Positions 15,401 to 17,795 of a DNA stretch of 17,795 nt are shown here, in pieces. The stretch covers positions 1-17,795 of the forward strand of contig MVZB01000041.1 in the NCBI GenBank assembly GCA_002068205.1. The letters are read 5' to 3'. Origin of the DNA: a candidate division BRC1 bacterium ADurb.BinA292 (GTDB lineage: Bacteria; Sumerlaeota; Sumerlaeia; MVZB01). A model generated the notes under the pieces. It saw only the letters and a list, made by a program, of their open reading frames with translations, was not told the origin of the DNA and ran no database searches. The translations under genes and the position numbers were made by a program. How positions within the stretch are numbered: position 1 is the first letter of the stretch; each line of letters opens with the position of its first letter.

Positions 15401-17214
15401 GCGAGCTGGCCGCACAATTGCGCCGGGCGCTGTTTCAGGACAACTTCCGCGGGTTGGGTGAGTGGACCTTGCTCGCTCGCTTGCGCTTCGCTCTCGAATC
15501 CTACAGCGCCAGTTCAGTGCCGCGCGACATCCTCTACATGTACAATCTCCTCGGCGACCCCGCGCTGGATCTTCAACTGACCCAGCGGTGGGGCGAACTG
15601 GAAGCGCGACCCAACCCCATCACGCCCGATATCGAACGGGTGACCGTTGCGCTGAATGAAGTTCAACCCCCGTCAGGCAAAGCGTGCCTGTGGCTGGAGA
15701 ACCCCCTGGGCGAGCGCATCTGGGAAAGTGAGCCGTTTACCTACGGCGACGGGCAGATTGAGCGGGAGATCGAACTGCCCGCCGCGCTGCGCGAGGAGTC
15801 CCCGGTCGATGGCAATCCGCATCTGGTCCTCTACGGATGGAACGCGGCGGAGGGTCGGGATTTCTCGGCCTCCGTGGACCTGGTGCTCGCGCGGCCGCAT
15901 GTGGAAATGCTCGATCCGCGCGCGGAATGGCTTGAAGGCGGCCGGGCGCGAATCGCCGCGACGCTGCGCAATGCCAGCCAGGTCGCGATCGGTCCGGTCG
16001 GCGTCCGGGCGATGCGACTGGCGAGCGGACCAGCCGCGGCCGTGGGCGAGACCAGCCTGACGATCTCCGCCGACGACTCGCGAGAGATCAGTTTTGAATT
16101 CGACGAACCGGGATCGACTGAGCCGATTGCGTATCAGCTCACGCTCTCGCCCCCCTGGCCGGCCGATGACCCATCGATTGCCGTGGAGCCTACAACGCGG
16201 GTCGTGCTGCCGCCGGCGACCGACTGGAGCGGGTTCCTGCCCGCGCTCAGCTCACGCCAGTTCCAGGGCGATGCGTGGCGCGCCCAGGTGGTGATCGGCC
16301 GCGGCGGCGGGGGACTGGCCCCGCGCCGGCTGGTCTTGCGCCATGGCGACCGGCCGACCAGTTGGGCGCTCAATTTTTCGCCGGCCCCCGGCTGGGAACG
16401 GGCCGAGCAGACGCTGACTGTGCCGGGCGACATCGAGACCGCGACGCTGGAGCTCTTTGCGGAGGATGCGCTCTCGAGCGCGCCGCTGGTCGTCCTGCCT
16501 TTGGCGCGTATCCCGATCGAGCAACCCCGCCTGCGCATCGTTCCCGGCAGCATCCGCCACCGGCCGGAGAATCCCACCGACGGCGAGACCATTTTCATCG
16601 CGTTCGAGGTCGAGAACGCGGGCAACGCGCTTTCGCGCCCGGCGCAACCGGCGCTGCTCGACGCGCCCCCGGAGGAACGCGGCGGCGTGCTTCCCTCGCA
16701 GACCGGACTCCCGCCGGCCAGCATTCCGCCGCTCGGCGCGGGCCGCCGCATGCCGGTCGAGTTGCGCTGGGACCCGATCAAGAACGAAGGGATGCAGCGC
16801 ATTTGGGTGGATCTGCGCGCCGCGCGCGGCAACGAGCCAAAGTCCCAGGAGCAGGTCGCGCCTTATTCGCTGTACGTTCGCGCCAAGAGCCGGCTGGTGC
16901 GCAAACGGGCGCCGTGGATCGAGCAGACGGCCGAGGATCGCATGGCCCGGCGCGTCAAACTCAATGTAGAGATCGCGAACGAAGGCGAAACCGACGCGCG
17001 CAACGTCCTCGTCTCGTTCTTCCACGGCGAGGAGAAGACCGACGAGAACCTGCTGGGGGTTGTGGAGATCGAGCGGGTGCCGGCCGAACGGAGCGCCATC
17101 GCGCAATTGGTCTGGGAATATGGGGACGAAGACCTGGACGCGCAGGGAAAGTTCAAGGAGGGCTTCTCGACCGAGATTCGCCTGAAGGGCTCCGCGCAAC
17201 GGACCGCGGAGTGA
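12454..17214 (+). CDS. C25-family (gingipain-like) cysteine peptidase, predicted lipoprotein, with CARDB-like C-terminus
   Basis: This is a 1586-residue protein if read from GTG 12454. A hydrophobic stretch ending in a lipobox (LTSC, Cys72) predicts a lipoprotein anchored after export. An N-terminal region with VTETGLHRLSVDGL (about 308-350) resembles the propeptide-like beta domain that precedes C25 domains. The peptidase domain spans about 656-1042. It begins DADYLIITTPE, has the catalytic His in DFYGHGAPN (His900) and the nucleophile in FVTNFTCNTGAFD (Cys939), and ends in NLLGDPALDLQL. Beta domains follow: about 1150-1240, and CARDB-like repeats about 1365-1460 and 1498-1586. It likely degrades extracellular protein. 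Gingipains use type IX secretion, but no T9SS-type C-terminal signal is recognised here. The start is doubtful: the n-region before the hydrophobic core is over 50 residues long, and no other ATG/GTG/TTG lies in frame. A frameshift near 12590-12620 is possible, because ATG 12588 in another frame would give a normal-length signal. Confidence 0.88.
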   Translation: MRRGGFPCSHAPEPCAEAVAIGRTSTARETTGLPGRRPGGARPRLCLPYRRAAPCRLALVGLLCLTVALTSCQREPEQSPPVVEQTLQLRPWPDIDPHQTRPERPPAWQPAGSAAHLTAVESEVTTLTLALRLPWDAPVPTRRTGFTVVLPAGATATPIVDRVELGDRVVFDRGRTEDVPTTRAQSGFQPSAVRVESRGYLRQWPIHRLEIEPDFWASLRHAERAEGDDLSAILKIGWNDLPATATQDLPAADEADHGIARVAAHLVINPRDLARWATPSPPIPRAAEPFQPESLAPDAPGWMRVVVTETGLHRLSVDGLTTCGLIGNGFGLEDVRIFDGARPVPTHVGQQTTANGKSPLDGVYFYGWASQGPYSSRHVYWATVSKQAAAPEWSTPPAFLLEEERQPLATIRGKERRDRDLTLQMLQDNFLNIRQMDWVEAELTNDQPFQFRMTPHAPVAPPAPQEARLHAHLYLHGPPEAWRGTELILSHGGRPIAKHRINGAGDTEIDVAITTNSLLEAARPITLAVATPSSATLNADDELGIWLDWAELHYPAQPVLRDGRLRLDADAVTTAGLYRLSPARVFADAIDHAMAFALNPTAQAAAPLDWGEPAADSLPAIVRENWISEYWDMAAAIVPPVEPVAWRPDDLAAGRDADYLIITTPELEPALKPLIELNTARGLKSHLLHVDSLYDFFSDGALSPEAIRRYLAWLIEQAGAGAPDYVLLVGDSTSDYLNRTRSPVVNQVPTYSFDYGSETWASDYWYTCVAGDDDLGDYLIGRLSLNNPDDLGRAVAKLIEYAHGPRLGPWRATLAYVADNLEDFREAAEQARVDGTPAALDSRRIYLDRMPFEDNWYVPKSYIEWVMAVERNWMKVSAHATDQIKAAFNEGVALLDFYGHGAPNLWTDERIFFGGDSENRDTQYLAADGVYPFVTNFTCNTGAFDYPMTPWNICLSEDLLRTPHGGAIGLFVPSGPGTTVVHRELAAQLRRALFQDNFRGLGEWTLLARLRFALESYSASSVPRDILYMYNLLGDPALDLQLTQRWGELEARPNPITPDIERVTVALNEVQPPSGKACLWLENPLGERIWESEPFTYGDGQIEREIELPAALREESPVDGNPHLVLYGWNAAEGRDFSASVDLVLARPHVEMLDPRAEWLEGGRARIAATLRNASQVAIGPVGVRAMRLASGPAAAVGETSLTISADDSREISFEFDEPGSTEPIAYQLTLSPPWPADDPSIAVEPTTRVVLPPATDWSGFLPALSSRQFQGDAWRAQVVIGRGGGGLAPRRLVLRHGDRPTSWALNFSPAPGWERAEQTLTVPGDIETATLELFAEDALSSAPLVVLPLARIPIEQPRLRIVPGSIRHRPENPTDGETIFIAFEVENAGNALSRPAQPALLDAPPEERGGVLPSQTGLPPASIPPLGAGRRMPVELRWDPIKNEGMQRIWVDLRAARGNEPKSQEQVAPYSLYVRAKSRLVRKRAPWIEQTAEDRMARRVKLNVEIANEGETDARNVLVSFFHGEEKTDENLLGVVEIERVPAERSAIAQLVWEYGDEDLDAQGKFKEGFSTEIRLKGSAQRTAE

Positions 17215-17267
17215 TCGGATTGAGCAGGTGGGGGCGTCTCCGCGTCGCTATTTCCTGTCATATAATG

Positions 17268-17300
17268 AAGGTCTCGGATCCGAATCGGATCCGAGACCTT
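17268..17300. terminator. Perfect 15-bp hairpin between convergent genes
   Basis: Bases 17268-17282 and 17286-17300 are exact reverse complements around an AAT loop. It lies 53 bp after the peptidase stop and 42 bp after the OmpA-like gene's stop, which suggests a bidirectional terminator. Neither side has a clear T-tract, so it may instead be a Rho-blocking or protein-binding element. It carries two copies of the TCGGATC motif also seen at 4210-4236. Confidence 0.5.
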
Positions 17301-17342
17301 GATCGTTCCAGGCGATGCTTTGCGTGCAGAGGCTGGTTCGCT

Positions 17343-17795
17343 CTACTGCACTTCCCCGCGCGGATAAACGTCGATCTCAACGCGGCGGTTGAGCGCGCGA
17401 CCGGCTTCGGTCTCGTTGCTCGCGATCGGATCGGCCTCGCCAAACCCGATGGCCTGAATCCGGCTGGCGCTGACGCGGTTGGCGATCAGCTCGTTCTGCA
17501 CGGCCTTGGCCCGGCGTTCGGAGAGTTCCAGGTTATACGCTTCGGCGCCCTCGGAACTGGCATACCCCTTCACCAGGACATCCGAATCGGGGTATTCGAG
17601 CAGGACCGCCGCCACTTCGGCGACCTTCTGCTTGCCCCGCGGCGTCAAGGTGGCCGAATCCTTATCGAAGAGGACTTCGCTGCTGATGCGCAGCGTCAGG
17701 TGTTCGACGGGCGGCTCCTCTTCCTCGTAGGCGCCCCCTTCCTCGTAATCCTCTTCCTTGTAATCCTCGGCGGGATGGCGCTCGACTTCAACCTC
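17343..17795 (-). CDS. OmpA-family protein, C-terminal domain (runs off right edge)
   Basis: These are the last 150 residues of a protein whose start is beyond the window. The frame is open through base 17795, so the internal TTG at 17648 is not the start. An acidic linker (about 1-30 of the visible part, rich in Glu, Asp and Tyr) leads into the OmpA C-terminal fold: LRISSEVLFDKDSATLTPRG, VLVKGYASSEGAEAYNLELS with ERRAKAV, IGFGEADPI, then ALNRRVEIDVYP. This domain binds the diaminopimelate of peptidoglycan and ties the outer membrane or an envelope complex to the wall. The conserved Asp that usually follows GY/GH appears replaced (GYASSEG instead of GHTDxxG), as seen in some family members. 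The N-terminal partner (beta-barrel, lipoprotein or motor part) cannot be judged. Confidence 0.9.
   Translation of the reverse strand, partial: EVEVERHPAEDYKEEDYEEGGAYEEEEPPVEHLTLRISSEVLFDKDSATLTPRGKQKVAEVAAVLLEYPDSDVLVKGYASSEGAEAYNLELSERRAKAVQNELIANRVSASRIQAIGFGEADPIASNETEAGRALNRRVEIDVYPRGEVQ

Noticed and set aside
13606..15417. Long minus-strand open frame (603 codons) opposite the C25 peptidase
   Set aside because: It lies antisense to the catalytic domain with its His900/Cys939 motifs; the product has no recognisable feature.

Overview
This is a GC-rich window from a Gram-negative bacterium. An OmpA-type protein, a lipoprotein signal on a secreted peptidase and two PAAR spike-tip proteins all point to a double membrane. 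Secreted multidomain proteins with Thr-Pro linkers, a DNRLRE domain, a choice-of-anchor-Q-like C-terminus and a gingipain-type C25 peptidase suggest an environmental lineage of the PVC/FCB/Sumerlaeota kind. The sequence alone does not fix the taxon. No rRNA, tRNA, CRISPR array, transposase or integrase was seen.

Left part (1-1860, minus strand): a piece of a defence island. A WYL-domain regulator of the BrxR/CapW type (916-1794) is transcribed leftward. It is followed by what looks like the 5' stump of a type I restriction-modification methyltransferase gene (693-842), then by the first 232 residues of a PLD-like/SNF2-type helicase that runs off the left edge. The stump's stop codon overlaps the helicase start (ATGA). 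A perfect 7+7 bp palindrome (1835-1851) lies just upstream of the regulator and is a good candidate operator.

Core part (2127-3840, plus strand): a short RdgC-like protein and D-alanine--D-alanine ligase (ddl), separated by 4 bp and so probably one operon. From 3841 to 4625 there is no convincing large gene. The stretch holds a possible 42-aa minus-strand ORF with a strong Shine-Dalgarno sequence, several hairpins, a three-copy 9-bp TCGGAT repeat and a good rho-independent terminator (4381-4409).

Secreted-protein part (4626-17214): a 2119-residue exported protein joins a DNRLRE module, an alpha/beta-hydrolase with a visible Ser-Asp-His triad, a probable beta-propeller, two tandem beta modules, an IPT-like domain and a parallel beta-helix, with Thr-Pro linkers between some of them. 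It ends in a strong terminator. Two leftward PAAR genes follow (11100-11597 and 11699-12193), each with an unusual helical, Ala-rich insertion. Divergent from them is a large C25 (gingipain-like) cysteine peptidase with a lipobox. Its start codon is uncertain.

Right edge (17343-17795, minus strand): the C-terminal OmpA-like peptidoglycan-binding domain of a protein that continues beyond the window. It converges on the peptidase gene across a perfect 15-bp inverted repeat.

The most interesting points are the decayed or rearranged WYL/HsdM/PLD-helicase locus with its putative operator, and the paired insertion-bearing PAAR proteins next to a large surface peptidase.
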